A DNA stretch of 64,000 bases from Mycobacterium sp. SVM_VP21 (GTDB lineage Bacteria; Actinomycetota; Actinomycetes; Mycobacteriales; Mycobacteriaceae). The stretch's first letter is position 1. Every line of letters starts with the position of its first letter. The stretch is from NCBI GenBank assembly GCA_024758765.1, contig CP101406.1, positions 248,001-312,000 of the forward strand. The letters are read 5' to 3'. This document shows positions 63,480 through 64,000 of the stretch, in pieces. The position numbers were made by a program, and so were the translations under genes. Below the pieces are notes generated by a model. The model worked only from the letters and a program-made list of their open reading frames with translations, made no database searches and was not told the origin of the DNA.

Positions 63480-64000
63480 TCAGCCCGGTTCGCGCAGCGG
63501 AAGCCCGGCAGCGGTGTAGATCGCGTCGATGACGGTCATGTTCTCGATCGCGTCTTCCGGGGTGGTGCGCACCGGCACGCCACGCAGCACGGCGTCGGTG
63601 AACGCGTCGAGCTGGTAGGCATAGGACGCTCGGTGGGTGAAACGCTCGACGCGCTTGCCCTTCGTCGATCGGACCCGCAAGCGGTGGAAGTATTGCGGCA
63701 TCAGCGGGTTGAGCGCCCGCAGCTCGCCGTGCTCGCCGATTACCCGGGCGCTGATCTGGAGCAGGTTCGATGACCACAGCGAGCAGCGGATGGTCCCGGT
63801 GTGCCCGGCGGGAAACCGCAGCTGTGCCGTCATGGCCCGGTCGACGAGCGGATCGCGCAACTTCGCCTGCGCCGAAACGACTTCCGGGGTAGCGCCGCCG
63901 AAGGTGCGGGCCATGTGCACCGCATAGCAGCCGGCGTCCATCAACGCCCCACCGGCCAGCGCATACCGATAGCGGATGTCGGAGAAGCGGGGCAGCGGAA
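63480..64000 (-). CDS. Gfo/Idh/MocA-type oxidoreductase, 5' end outside window
   Basis: The C-terminal part (173 residues visible) runs off the right edge and ends at 63480. It has the Gfo/Idh/MocA signature GALMDAGCYAVHMARTFGG (the catalytic-type D-x-G-x-Y-x-x-H). The beta-sheet segments QLRFPAGHTGTIRCSLWSSN and the family-typical DAFTDAVLRGVPVRTTPEDA and ENMTVIDAIYTAAGLPLREP follow. The N-terminal NAD(P)-binding half is not in the window. It probably acts on a sugar or sugar-like substrate. Confidence 0.85.
   Translation of the reverse strand, partial: PLPRFSDIRYRYALAGGALMDAGCYAVHMARTFGGATPEVVSAQAKLRDPLVDRAMTAQLRFPAGHTGTIRCSLWSSNLLQISARVIGEHGELRALNPLMPQYFHRLRVRSTKGKRVERFTHRASYAYQLDAFTDAVLRGVPVRTTPEDAIENMTVIDAIYTAAGLPLREPG

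Overview
This GC-rich window (about two thirds G+C by eye) comes from a mycobacterium. It carries a PPE protein, a 14-gene nuo operon, ssrA next to smpB-ftsX-ftsE, and gene runs that match M. tuberculosis order from memory: smpB-ftsX-ftsE-proline-rich protein-MscS-prfB-fprA (Rv3100c-Rv3106) and hisN...fadE24-fadE23...receiver protein-nuoA-N (Rv3137-Rv3158). The long stretch separating these two runs in M. tuberculosis is absent here, so the species is related but clearly different, perhaps Mycolicibacter-like. That last step is inference.

Positions 1 to about 13.9 kb are one end of a temperate prophage inserted at the 3' end of a tRNA-Ala(GGC) gene. It holds a tyrosine integrase, a repressor divergent from an XRE-excisionase-antirepressor operon, and a second smaller divergent repressor/Cro-like switch. 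A long leftward operon of mostly TGA-overlapping genes follows: YqaJ exonuclease, RecT annealase, an orphan cytosine methyltransferase, a PD-(D/E)XK-like protein, a phage sliding clamp and a replication-type protein. The other prophage end lies left of the window.

From 14.0 to 25.1 kb are a GreA paralogue lacking its catalytic tip, a FAD amino-acid dehydrogenase with a PucR regulator and an MFS exporter, a DUF488 protein divergent from a PPE36/PPE37-like gene behind an IdeR-type iron box, an aldehyde dehydrogenase, an Asn-rich secreted protein and an SDR. Next comes a tiny (about 0.86 kb) island in the 3' end of ssrA that carries only a toxin-antitoxin pair and is bounded by 23-bp direct repeats.

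From 25.2 to 38.7 kb is mainly core chromosome: an EamA exporter, smpB, ftsX, ftsE, a proline-rich membrane protein, MscS, prfB, fprA, a possible metal-related membrane locus with a D-amino-acid oxidase, hisN, and the fadE24-fadE23 pair behind a long palindromic operator.

From 38.8 to 46.5 kb lies a same-strand, largely translationally coupled catabolic cluster between fadE23 and the nuo neighbourhood: homogentisate-dioxygenase-like cupin, alpha/beta hydrolase, CoA-transferase, HMG-CoA-lyase-like enzyme, TetR regulator, acyl-CoA dehydrogenase, APH-type kinase and a small DUF6285-type protein. The kinase plus dehydrogenase pair recalls 4-hydroxyacyl-CoA catabolism (LvaA/LvaC, ACAD10/11). I infer that the cluster is a TetR-controlled pathway from ring cleavage to acyl-CoA; its substrate is unknown. 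A receiver-only response regulator, a four-copy 57-bp tandem repeat, complete nuoA-N, a flavin reductase and a truncated Gfo/Idh/MocA oxidoreductase finish the window.
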